A stretch of 40,699 bases of DNA from Streptacidiphilus melanogenes (GTDB taxonomy: Bacteria > Actinomycetota > Actinomycetes > Streptomycetales > Streptomycetaceae). This document shows, piece by piece, positions 15,315-22,928 of the stretch. Every line of letters starts with the position of its first letter. The first letter of the stretch is position 1. A program made the position numbers and the translations under genes. The notes beneath the pieces are model-generated. The model was given only the letters and a program-made list of their open reading frames with translations, made no database searches and was not told the DNA's origin. The stretch spans positions 32,377 through 73,075 of the forward strand of contig NZ_BBPP01000020.1 in the NCBI RefSeq assembly GCF_000787835.1. The letters run 5' to 3'.

Positions 15315-16313
15315 TCAGAGGTCGAGCTGCTCGCTGGTGGTGTCGAGGATGCCCTGGAGGGCGATGAGGTAGCCGAGCTGCGCGCGGCTGCTGCTGCCGC
15401 CCAGTTGCTGGGACAGCTGGCTGACGCGGGTGGCGACGGTCCGACGGCTGAGCCCCAGTCGGCGGGCGATGGCTTCGTCGGTGAAGCCGTGGACCAACAG
15501 GCGCGCGATGTTGAGTTGAACGTCCTCCACGACGGCCTCGGATCTCACCTGTCTGTCGATCGGGCCGAACGGGCGGGCCTCCTCCCACTGACGGTCGAAG
15601 TGACCCCGGAGAAAACGGATCAGTGCGGGCTGACGGATCTCCAACGCGGCGGCGGCGCGGTTGTCACTGGTGGGAATGAAGGCGACCGACTCGTCGCAGA
15701 TGATCAGCCGATCGTAGATCTCGGGCACCGTGCGGACCTCCGCGCCGGCCTCGGTGACCTTTTCGACGTAGGCGAGCGTGGGCGCGTGTGCACGCACGGA
15801 GTGCTGGTAGAGGGTCCGTTGGCGCACTCCCCGGCCCAGGATCACGAGGTCGCGTTCGATCGCGTCCTCCAGGTACTTCGTCGGTCTGCCGCCGCCCGGT
15901 TGCACGGTGAGCAGTTCGTCCGTGCAGGCGCCCACGGCGTGGCTGAGTGCCGCGCCGATCGCCGCGTCACCGGTCAGCAGGGTGAAGGGGATGTCCTCCT
16001 GGCTCCGGGCTCTGGAGTAGACGGATTCGTACAGCCCCATGGCGGTGCGGATACCGGCGATCTCGGCCTGCCGGTCGAGGACCGCCTGTTCGATCGCCTG
16101 GACGAGGGCCGCACCGGCCGCGTCCGGAGGGATGGGCACGAGGATGCCGGGGTCGCCCGGGAGCGGCTGGAGCATCTGGAGGCGCAGCAGGCAGTCCGGC
16201 GCCGCGGACACGGCAATCGATCCGGACTTAAGCGAGTATTCGTAACATCTTAGACCTTCAGGGCAAATTTCCTTTGGCACTACATATTCTGATTCTACGT
16301 CGAATGTGCACAT
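15315..16313 (-). CDS. LuxR-type helix-turn-helix regulator of the biosynthetic cluster
   Basis: A 332-residue protein. The C-terminal 65 residues form a LuxR-type helix-turn-helix (LLVHGFTDEAIARRLGLSRR, TVATRVSQLSQQLG). The middle resembles the TrmB/phospholipase-D-like sensor region of streptomycete orphan LuxR regulators (YQHSVRAHAPTLAYVEKVTE, then RLIICDESVAFIP). There is no PAS, receiver or ATP-binding domain. The first 30 codons are AT-rich and use codons rare in this window, so the 5' end may have a different history or carry regulatory signals; ATG at 16313 is nevertheless the best start. It is divergent from the operon and probably controls it. Its ligand is unknown; the neighbouring small secreted peptide is a candidate signal. 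Confidence 0.8.
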   Translation of the reverse strand: MCTFDVESEYVVPKEICPEGLRCYEYSLKSGSIAVSAAPDCLLRLQMLQPLPGDPGILVPIPPDAAGAALVQAIEQAVLDRQAEIAGIRTAMGLYESVYSRARSQEDIPFTLLTGDAAIGAALSHAVGACTDELLTVQPGGGRPTKYLEDAIERDLVILGRGVRQRTLYQHSVRAHAPTLAYVEKVTEAGAEVRTVPEIYDRLIICDESVAFIPTSDNRAAAALEIRQPALIRFLRGHFDRQWEEARPFGPIDRQVRSEAVVEDVQLNIARLLVHGFTDEAIARRLGLSRRTVATRVSQLSQQLGGSSSRAQLGYLIALQGILDTTSEQLDL

Positions 16314-16356
16314 GTGTTACCCCTGCATGATCGTGCCGTGCACATACATGATGCAG
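16304..16356. promoter_or_regulatory. Repeat-rich divergent control region
   Basis: The palindrome ATGTGCACAT (16304-16313) covers the regulator's start codon, and GTGCACAT recurs at 16338-16345. CTGCAT (16323-16328) and ATGCAG (16351-16356) form an outer inverted pair. The clustering between divergent genes suggests operator sites, but no consensus is known to me. Confidence 0.3.
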
Positions 16357-16435
16357 CACCGGCCGATCGTGGCGCCCAGCGGCTGGCATGATCGAGAACA
16401 CCGACAAGTGCGACATCGAACCAAAGGCTTCACCG

Positions 16436-16591
16436 GTGCGACTGAGATTCATTACCACCTGTTTCGCATTTCTTCTTTCCTGCGGCGGCGTGGCGACCCC
16501 AGCCCTGCTCTCCCTCTCCCCGACGTCGACCCAGACCGGTGTCGTGGCGGATTCCGCGTCCGCCCCCGCGGATTCGGGCTGGGGGCCGTGA
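16436..16591 (+). CDS. Small secreted peptide or lipopeptide precursor
   Basis: A 51-residue ORF from GTG at 16436, with AAAGG 8 nt upstream; an ATG at 16388 would add 16 polar residues with a poorer ribosome site. It begins VRLRFITTCFAFLLSCGGVA, a positively charged start and a hydrophobic core like a signal peptide. The Leu-Leu-Ser-Cys could be a lipobox or a normal cleavage region. A Ser/Thr/Ala-rich part follows and the chain ends ADSGWGP. It lies between the divergent LuxR regulator and the first biosynthetic gene. That position suggests a signal peptide for the regulator, which is a guess. I recognise no family with certainty. Confidence 0.5.
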   Translation: MRLRFITTCFAFLLSCGGVATPALLSLSPTSTQTGVVADSASAPADSGWGP

Positions 16592-16646
16592 CCCTCGTTC
16601 CCACGCACGAACCCACCGAAGGCCGGCAAGGAAAGGTTGACCTGAA

Positions 16647-18020
16647 GTGCTGCCACAGCTGAAGACCACTGTCCCCGGACCGGAGAGCCGCCGTCTCCTC
16701 GAGCGGCAGGCCGCCGTCGAGTCCAATGCGCGAAGCTACCCCCGCAATCTCCCCATAGCCGTGGCCAGCGCGTCCGGCTGCCTGGTGGAGGACGTCGACG
16801 GGAACACGTTCATCGACTTCCTCGCGGGTGCCGGCGTGCTCTCCCTCGGCCACAGCCACCCCGAACTCGTGGAGGTGGCGAAGCGCCAACTGGACACCTT
16901 CGTCCACGGGCTCGACTTCCCCACCCCGGCGAAGGAGGAGTTCGTCGAGGCGCAGCTGGGCATGCTGCCGGAATCCATGCGGGACCGCATGCGCATCCAG
17001 TTCTGCGGGCCGACCGGGGCGAACGCCGTCGACGCCGCGCTGAAGCTGTGCAAGACCGCGACGGGACGCGGGGACGTGATCGCCTTCTCCGGCGCGTTCC
17101 ACGGCAGCAGCACCGCGGCGCTCTCCATGACCGGCTGGGTCGGGCAGAAGGAGTCGATCGGCAACGTCATGCCGGGCGTTCACTTCTTCCCCTATTCCTA
17201 CTGCGCCCGGTGCCCGCTCAGCCTGACACCCGACTCCTGCGAGACGAACTGCGTCGCGCTGCTGGAGAGCATGCTCAGGGACACCCACGGCGGAATTCCT
17301 CGTCCGGCCGCCGTCGTGATGGAGCTGGTCCAGGGAGAGGGCGGCGTGATCCCCGCCCGCCGGGATTTCGTGGTCCGCGTGCGCGAACTCACCAGGGAAC
17401 TCGGAATTCCCCTCGTCGTGGACGAGGTGCAGACCGGCTGCGGACGCACCGGAACCTGGTTCGCGTTTGAGCAGTACGGAATCGAACCCGACGTCGTCGT
17501 GGCCTCGAAGGCGCTCAGCGGAATCGGTCTCCCGGCGGCCATCATTCTCTACGACGAGAAACTCGACGTGTGGAAGCCCGGAGCGCACTCGGGGACGTTC
17601 CGCGGAAACCAGATGGCATTCGCGACGGGTGTCGCCGCCATCGAGATCATTCGGCGCGACGAGATCCTGAAGAATGTGCTGGCGCGTGCCGACCAGCTCC
17701 AGGCCGCTCTCGGCGACCTGCAGAAGCGGCACCCCCAGGTGTACGAGGTGCGCGGCCTCGGGCTGATGTGGGGCATCGAACTGGTCGACCCCGCGACAGG
17801 CCGTCCGGCCGGCGAGCTGGCGCGCGCCGCCCAACGCCACTGCCTGGAGCACGGCCTGATCCTCGAGGTCGGCGGCCGCGCGGACGGCGTGCTGCGGCTG
17901 CTGCCGCCGCTGGTGGTGACCGAGGAGGTGGTCGCCGCGGCCGTGGACATCATCGACGGGGCGCTCACCGCCCTCTCTTCGACAGCGGACACGGAGCGTG
18001 GCGCCGATGTTCGCGCGTGA
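16647..18020 (+). CDS. Diaminobutyrate-2-oxoglutarate aminotransferase (class III)
   Basis: A 457-residue PLP enzyme that would make L-2,4-diaminobutyrate from aspartate semialdehyde and glutamate. Motifs: FCGPTGANAVDAALKL at 119-134, AFHGSSTAALSMTG at 150-163, VVDEVQTGCGRTG at 257-269 with the PLP aspartate D259, and VVASKALSG with the Schiff-base lysine K288. This is the EctB/Dat pattern, and the length is normal. No ectA or ectC is nearby, so the ectoine route is not meant; the diamine is probably a building block for the cluster product. The GTG start follows GGAAAGG. It overlaps the next gene by 14 bases. The substrate is inferred from family similarity; other omega-aminotransferases remain possible. 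Confidence 0.85.
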   Translation: MLPQLKTTVPGPESRRLLERQAAVESNARSYPRNLPIAVASASGCLVEDVDGNTFIDFLAGAGVLSLGHSHPELVEVAKRQLDTFVHGLDFPTPAKEEFVEAQLGMLPESMRDRMRIQFCGPTGANAVDAALKLCKTATGRGDVIAFSGAFHGSSTAALSMTGWVGQKESIGNVMPGVHFFPYSYCARCPLSLTPDSCETNCVALLESMLRDTHGGIPRPAAVVMELVQGEGGVIPARRDFVVRVRELTRELGIPLVVDEVQTGCGRTGTWFAFEQYGIEPDVVVASKALSGIGLPAAIILYDEKLDVWKPGAHSGTFRGNQMAFATGVAAIEIIRRDEILKNVLARADQLQAALGDLQKRHPQVYEVRGLGLMWGIELVDPATGRPAGELARAAQRHCLEHGLILEVGGRADGVLRLLPPLVVTEEVVAAAVDIIDGALTALSSTADTERGADVRA

Positions 18021-19338
18021 CTCCCGGGCCCTGGACCTGCTCGATGCCGCTCATCGGGAGCAGACGGAGCTGGACGACCACGGTTACGCCAAGGACGCGG
18101 TCGACCGGCAGCAGCAGTTGAAGCTGGACGCCCTGTGGGACCGGGCCGTGCAGGTGCCCTACTACCGCGAGCTGCCCGCCGTCGCCGCCCGCAGCCTGGA
18201 GCGCCTGCCGGTCACCCCCAAGTCGGCGCTCAAGGCGGACCCCTGGGCGTTCGTGCGGAGTGACGCCGAGGTGGCGTCCTTCCACAAGTACTACGAGTCC
18301 TCGGGCTCGACGGGATCGCCGACGCCGACCCCGAGGCTCGTCGAGGACGCGGTGTGGAACACCGCCTCGGTGGCCTCGCTCTGGCGCCGCACGCTGCGTC
18401 CCGGCGACCGGGTGGCGTCGCTGCTCCCGTCCGACGTCGCCCCGGTGGGCGACCTGGTCGCGTCGGTGGCCGAGTACCTGGACTGCACGCTGCTGCGCAG
18501 CTATCCGTTCAGCCAGGGGATGTGCGACTGGGACCGGCTGGAGGAGCTCTTCACCCGCTACCGCCCGCAGCATGTCTTCGCTGCTCCCGGGGTGATCATC
18601 CAGTGGACGCGGATCCTCAAGCAGCGCCGTCGGCTGGAGGCCGTCCGTGAGAGCGTCGAGTCCCTGATGCTGCTGGGCGAGGTCAGCACGCCGGCCCTGC
18701 GCTCCCGGCTCGCCCTCGAGTGGGACGCCCGGGCACTGGACGCGTCCTACGGCAGCACCGAGACCGGAACCATCGCGGCCAGCTGCGAACACGACCGGCT
18801 GCACGTCCTGCTGCCCGGCCAGTTCGTCGAGCTGTGGGACGGCGAGCGCGCGACGCCGCTCGAGCCGGGCCGCAGCGGCGAGCTGGTCACCACGACCCTG
18901 AACAACTTCGCCCGACCGCTGCTCCGTTACGGGACCGGGGACCTGGTGACGGCCGACGTCGGCACCGACTGCCGGTGCGGCGTCGCCCTCCCCACGCTGA
19001 CCGTCCACGGGCGCGAGAGCGACGGCATCAGCGTGCACGGAGTGCCGGTCTCGGTGGCCGAGGTCGAGTCCGTGGTCTACCAGGAGCCGGGCGTGACCGG
19101 CTACCTCATCCAGCTGGTGCGGCCGGAGGGACACCGGGCCCGCCTGGTCCTGGAGCGGGACGTGGACTTCGACGGCGACGAGCAGGCCCTCTGCGACGAC
19201 GTGCGGGAACGTTTCGCCGGGCACGGCCTCCTCTGGGACCAGGTGGTGCTCGTCGGCCAGCTGCCGACCCTGACCAAGGCCGGTGGCAGCCAGAAGAACT
19301 GGAAGCGGACCAACGTGCAGTGGGTGGAGCCGTCATGA
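18007..19338 (+). CDS. PaaK-like adenylate-forming ligase 1
   Basis: A 443-residue member of the phenylacetate-CoA ligase branch of the ANL superfamily, which activates a carboxylic acid as acyl-AMP and passes it to CoA or a carrier protein. Visible motifs are the phosphate loop ESSGSTGSPTPTP, ASYGSTETG, the hinge LLRYGTGDLV followed by a C-x-C pair (DCRCG), and a C-terminal lysine region KAGGSQKNWKR. It starts at ATG 18007 (GTG at 17998 is possible), inside the end of the aminotransferase gene, and overlaps the next start by ATGA. A second PaaK-like enzyme and a shorter ANL ligase lie downstream, so three acids may be activated or one route may use several steps. Substrate unknown. Confidence 0.8.
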   Translation: MFARDSRALDLLDAAHREQTELDDHGYAKDAVDRQQQLKLDALWDRAVQVPYYRELPAVAARSLERLPVTPKSALKADPWAFVRSDAEVASFHKYYESSGSTGSPTPTPRLVEDAVWNTASVASLWRRTLRPGDRVASLLPSDVAPVGDLVASVAEYLDCTLLRSYPFSQGMCDWDRLEELFTRYRPQHVFAAPGVIIQWTRILKQRRRLEAVRESVESLMLLGEVSTPALRSRLALEWDARALDASYGSTETGTIAASCEHDRLHVLLPGQFVELWDGERATPLEPGRSGELVTTTLNNFARPLLRYGTGDLVTADVGTDCRCGVALPTLTVHGRESDGISVHGVPVSVAEVESVVYQEPGVTGYLIQLVRPEGHRARLVLERDVDFDGDEQALCDDVRERFAGHGLLWDQVVLVGQLPTLTKAGGSQKNWKRTNVQWVEPS

Positions 19339-21095
19339 CCGCCACGACCCCGATCGACGCGCCGGGCGAGCGCTTGCTGACATCGGACGGCGGAGCCAGG
19401 CAGGGCGGCGCCGACCTCTGGTGCACCTACGCGGCCATCCGCACGCTGACCTGGCTCGACGCCGAGCCTCTCGACCGTGCCGCGGCCGTCGCACAGCTGA
19501 CGGGCTGCCAGAACAGCGACGGTGGCTTCGCCTGGCAGAAGGGCCTTCCCTCGGATGTCTGGGCGACCTACTACTGCACGCAGGCCATGCGGGACCTCGG
19601 CGTCGCACCGGACCGCCTCGACGAGCTGACCCGATGGCTGACCGGCCTGCAGCACGCGGACGGCGGCTTCGCGATGACTCCCGGCCAGGCCCCGGACGTC
19701 TGGGCGACCTACTACGCCACGCGGACGTTCAGCGAGGTCCTGGCCCTGCCCGTACCGCGGGTCGGCGACGTGCACCGCTGGCTGTCCCGGCTGCAGCGCG
19801 CCGACGGCGGCCTCGGCTGGTACCCCGGGGCGCGCGCGTCCGACACCAGGGCGTGCTACTACGGCGCGATGGCCTGGCGTGCCTCGCTCACCGACCCGGA
19901 CGAACCCGCCCCGTGGCGCGTCGCGGAGCTGGAGAGCTGGCTGCTCGGCCGCCGGCAGTCCGACGCCGGCTTCGTGTTCGACGACAGCGCGGACCGCTCC
20001 TGCCTGTGGGCGACCTTCCGGGCCGTGCGCGCGCTCGACGCCCTGGCGATCCCGCAACCGCGGGCCGAGGAGTGCCTCGCCTGGATCACCGGACGTCTCC
20101 TGCCCGGGACCGGTTTCGCCCGGTGGAACGACTACGAGGTGGCCGACGTCTGGGCCTGCTTCAGCGCCGTGGGCGCGCTGCAGACCCTGGGCGGTGACCT
20201 GTCCCCGAAGGACCGGGCCCAGGTGGTGGACTTCCTCCACGGGTGCGAGCTCCCCGACGGCGGCTTCACCTACCGTCGGGTCGACCACGCCGGCGACAGC
20301 CTGGCGACCTCGGCCGCGCTGATCACCGAGTCCCTGGCCGGACGCGGCGACGAAGGTCGGGCCGGCGAACTGGCCGACTGGCTGCACCGGGCGCACATGC
20401 CCTATGAGGGCGGCGTGATGTACATGCCCGGACGCGGTGCCGAGGTCCGGTGCACGCTGTGGGCCACGTCGGCGACGAGCGCCGCGGGCGCCCGTCCCCT
20501 CGACCGTGACCGGCTGGCCGACTGGCTGGGGCGGCTGCAGAACCCCGACGGCGGGCACGGCTACTGGCACGGCCGCGCCTCCGACATGGTGGCGACGGTC
20601 TCCGCCCTGGAGACGCTGCACCAGCTCGGCCACTCCCTGGACGAGGTGCTCGACACCACCGCCACCGAACTCTTCCTCACGTCCTGCGCCGACGGCGCCG
20701 ACTACCGCTACACGCCCAGTGGACAGGTGACGGCGGGTTCCACGGCGCAGGCGGCCCGCGCGCTGTGGCTGCTCGGTCGGCGGGAGGAGGCCAACAAGAC
20801 GGCGGCACGGCTGGTGGCCTTCTCCAGCCGCATCGGGGGCAGTTCCGCCCAGACCCGCGGCCTGCCGGACCTGGCGACCACGTACCAGGTGGTGCTCACC
20901 CGCCAGACCCTGGGCGTTGCGCAAGACCCGGAGGACACCGCCCGGTTCCTGGGCCGGGTACGTCTCGCGGGCGGCTACGCGTGGAGCCCGCTGGGACAGC
21001 GGTCCGGTGGTCCGCTCGCCGACTGCCTCGGCTTCGTGCTCGACCGGTACGCCGCCTCCGGCGGCCGGATCCGGCTGCCGTCCCTGAACCTGTAG
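19335..21095 (+). CDS. Alpha/alpha-toroid protein of prenyltransferase/squalene-oxidase repeats
   Basis: A 586-residue protein made almost wholly of about eleven repeats of 45-55 residues. Each has a Q-x-x-D-G-G-F turn followed by D-x-W-A-T-Y-like helices, for example QNSDGGFAWQ with SDVWATYYCTQAMRDLG, QHADGGFAM with PDVWATYYATRTF, QRADGGLGW and QNPDGGHGY. This is the repeat of protein-prenyltransferase beta subunits and triterpene or class II terpene cyclases. I find no DxDD (class II cyclase) motif, no signal peptide and no membrane segment, so ordinary terpene cyclisation is doubtful. It lies inside the ligase operon, coupled to the preceding ligase by ATGA. It could be a novel cyclase, a condensing or lyase-type enzyme, or a scaffold. 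Function unknown. Confidence 0.8.
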   Translation: MTATTPIDAPGERLLTSDGGARQGGADLWCTYAAIRTLTWLDAEPLDRAAAVAQLTGCQNSDGGFAWQKGLPSDVWATYYCTQAMRDLGVAPDRLDELTRWLTGLQHADGGFAMTPGQAPDVWATYYATRTFSEVLALPVPRVGDVHRWLSRLQRADGGLGWYPGARASDTRACYYGAMAWRASLTDPDEPAPWRVAELESWLLGRRQSDAGFVFDDSADRSCLWATFRAVRALDALAIPQPRAEECLAWITGRLLPGTGFARWNDYEVADVWACFSAVGALQTLGGDLSPKDRAQVVDFLHGCELPDGGFTYRRVDHAGDSLATSAALITESLAGRGDEGRAGELADWLHRAHMPYEGGVMYMPGRGAEVRCTLWATSATSAAGARPLDRDRLADWLGRLQNPDGGHGYWHGRASDMVATVSALETLHQLGHSLDEVLDTTATELFLTSCADGADYRYTPSGQVTAGSTAQAARALWLLGRREEANKTAARLVAFSSRIGGSSAQTRGLPDLATTYQVVLTRQTLGVAQDPEDTARFLGRVRLAGGYAWSPLGQRSGGPLADCLGFVLDRYAASGGRIRLPSLNL

Positions 21096-21112
21096 AGGAG
21101 GGGTCGCCCGCG

Positions 21113-21541
21113 ATGCCGACCATCACCGTCGAAACCAATCTCGAGGACCCACTGCTGCCGCGCCGCGCCGCCAAGGCGTGGAGCCTGTGGATGCGGCGCA
21201 ACGGCGTCGACATCAACCACGTGATCACCAAGTTCCTGCCGCTGCCCGACGACCGGGTCTTCAGCGGCCCGTTCCCGCTCGGGGCGACCCCGTCGGGACC
21301 GCCGCAGCCGTTCGCGTTCGTCCAGTGCTCCATCAGCGAGACCCGGAGCCCCGGCTTCCGCGCGGAGCTCGCGGAACAGATCGTCCGGGCCCTCGGCCCG
21401 GACGTCCCGGACGAGCGCATCTTCATCCGGTTCGACCTGGTCGATCCCGCCCTGCACGTGACCGGCGCCGCCGCCGTGCGACCCGCCGAGGGCCCTGGCC
21501 CGTCGGCCCCGACAGACTTCGCTGAGAGGAACCCACGATGA
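21113..21541 (+). CDS. MIF/4-oxalocrotonate tautomerase superfamily protein
   Basis: A 142-residue protein that starts M-P-T-I-T-V-E-T-N, so that removal of Met leaves the N-terminal proline that serves as catalytic base in this superfamily. Two beta-alpha-beta halves are suggested (AFVQCSISETRSPG in the middle, then RIFIRFDLVDPALH), as in the MIF/MSAD group. The C-terminal 20 residues are disordered. It may tautomerise an enol or keto intermediate, or add water to or remove it from an unsaturated acid. The ATG at 21113 follows GAGGAGGGG. It overlaps the carrier-protein start by ATGA, so the two are probably made in equal amounts. Confidence 0.7.
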   Translation: MPTITVETNLEDPLLPRRAAKAWSLWMRRNGVDINHVITKFLPLPDDRVFSGPFPLGATPSGPPQPFAFVQCSISETRSPGFRAELAEQIVRALGPDVPDERIFIRFDLVDPALHVTGAAAVRPAEGPGPSAPTDFAERNPR

Positions 21542-21825
21542 CGACCCAGCACACGGACGTGGCCGCGGCCATCCGGGACGCGTTGGGAGAGGTGCTGGGC
21601 ACGACCCTGCGCCCGGAGGACGACGACCTCGCGCTGAACGAGCGTTACGAGCGCTACGACAGCCTCGCGGTGATCGACGCCGTCGGCGCGGTCGAGCAGG
21701 CACTCGGGGTCTCCATCGACCTGGTCGACGACGACCTGCGCTCCAGCTTCGCCAGCGTGGCGTCGATCGAACGCCTGGTGGCCCGCAAGAAGGCGGACCT
21801 GTCCGTCCTCGACAGCGCGTTCTGA
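21538..21825 (+). CDS. Acyl carrier protein
   Basis: A 95-residue stand-alone carrier protein. The phosphopantetheine serine is Ser42 in YDSLAVID, on a helix that begins after an acidic first helix-loop (RPEDDDLALNERYERYDS); the second half (GVSIDLVDDDLRSSFASV) is the usual helix II-IV region. It would carry an acyl or aminoacyl thioester made by one of the ANL ligases. There is no ketosynthase or condensation domain in the cluster, so downstream steps must act on a tethered unit in another way. It is coupled to both neighbours by overlaps (ATGA, TGATG). Confidence 0.88.
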   Translation: MTTQHTDVAAAIRDALGEVLGTTLRPEDDDLALNERYERYDSLAVIDAVGAVEQALGVSIDLVDDDLRSSFASVASIERLVARKKADLSVLDSAF

Positions 21826-22928
21826 TGCCCGTCCAGAAGCTGCGGCCGCCCGGCCGCGTGCCGCCTGCCGAGCATCTGGCCCGTGCGGTCCAGCAGCTCG
21901 TGGATCCCGGGTCGGGCTCGCCCGACGAGCGGGTGCTCGTGGAGTGGCCCCGCGGCGGGGCCTCCGGCGTCGCACTGCTCGAACTGCTGCCGGCGGAGCT
22001 CCCGTTCGACACGTCCGGAACCACCGGTCCGCCCACCACCTGGTGGCGCGCCGGCCTGCAACTCGTCTCCGAGGGCCAGCTGCTCGTCGAGACGTTGGGG
22101 CTCTCGCAGGTCGACGCGGTCGTCACCTACGCGCCCACCCGCCACCTGTACGGCTTCCTGTTCGGTTGCGTGGTGCCGGCCCTGCTCGGGGTCCCCGTGT
22201 ACCACGTCGACCTCGGCTCCCCGCTGCCGTTCGTCGAAGGCCGCCGCCCCCTGGTCGCGACCCTGCCCGCCGCCTGGTGGCATCTGAAGCGCTCGGGTCT
22301 CGCGCTGGACCGCTTCGACGCGCTCACCCTCGTCCACAGCAGCGCCCATCTGCCGCCCACGGCGGACGAGGTCTGCGCGGGCCTGGGGCGGCGGGCCCGC
22401 CTGTACGAGCTCCACGGCTCCACCGAGACGGGCCTCGTGGCCACACGGGTCCACGGCGAGGGCGACGTCTGGCATCTGGCCGAGGACGTCCGCCTCGCCC
22501 ACACGCTGCCCCCGGACTGCGAGTACCGGCTCGAGGTCCGCAGCCCCCGGCTGGCCCGGAGGACCGGCGAGCCCCGGCCGTCCCGGCTGCTCATGGACGA
22601 CCTCGTGCTGACCGGGCGACAGCCGCGCACCTTCCGGCTGCTGGGCCGGCACAGCCGTCTGGTCAAGGTGAACGGCAGGCGGGTCGACCTCGGCCAGGTC
22701 GAGGCGCTCCTCCTCGACGCCGTACCCGACGCCGTGCTCAGTTGCGAAGCCGTCCGTGACCCGCTGCGCGGCGAGTGGCACGAGGTGCTGGTGGCCGGCG
22801 GGTCGGCAGAGCTGGATGCCGTGGCCGAAGCCTGCCGACGTGTCCTGCTGCCCTGGCAGGCGCCGCGCGGCATCCGCCAGGTGCAGCACACCCACCGCAC
22901 TCCCAAGGAAAGGACCCTGCTGCGATGA
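21825..22928 (+). CDS. Compact ANL-superfamily acyl-ACP/CoA ligase
   Basis: A 367-residue adenylate-forming enzyme, much shorter than the usual 500 residues because the N-terminal subdomain is reduced. It keeps the P-loop DTSGTTGPPTTWW near 60-70, ELHGSTETGLVA, and a C-terminal NGRRVDLGQVE hinge region with a final TPKERTLLR carrying the likely catalytic lysine. It resembles the small AMP-ligases of aryl-polyene pathways, which load aromatic acids made by tyrosine/phenylalanine ammonia-lyases onto ACPs. The ACP gene immediately before it (TGATG) and the ammonia-lyase downstream fit that role: p-coumarate onto the ACP (inference). Confidence 0.75.
   Translation: MPVQKLRPPGRVPPAEHLARAVQQLVDPGSGSPDERVLVEWPRGGASGVALLELLPAELPFDTSGTTGPPTTWWRAGLQLVSEGQLLVETLGLSQVDAVVTYAPTRHLYGFLFGCVVPALLGVPVYHVDLGSPLPFVEGRRPLVATLPAAWWHLKRSGLALDRFDALTLVHSSAHLPPTADEVCAGLGRRARLYELHGSTETGLVATRVHGEGDVWHLAEDVRLAHTLPPDCEYRLEVRSPRLARRTGEPRPSRLLMDDLVLTGRQPRTFRLLGRHSRLVKVNGRRVDLGQVEALLLDAVPDAVLSCEAVRDPLRGEWHEVLVAGGSAELDAVAEACRRVLLPWQAPRGIRQVQHTHRTPKERTLLR

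Noticed and set aside
16647-18020. Ectoine biosynthesis (ectB)
   Set aside because: No ectA, ectC or ectD is nearby, and the gene is the first of a different, tightly coupled operon.
19335-21095. Class II terpene or squalene-hopene cyclase
   Set aside because: The repeats match the fold, but I find no DxDD motif and there is no prenyl-diphosphate synthase in the window.
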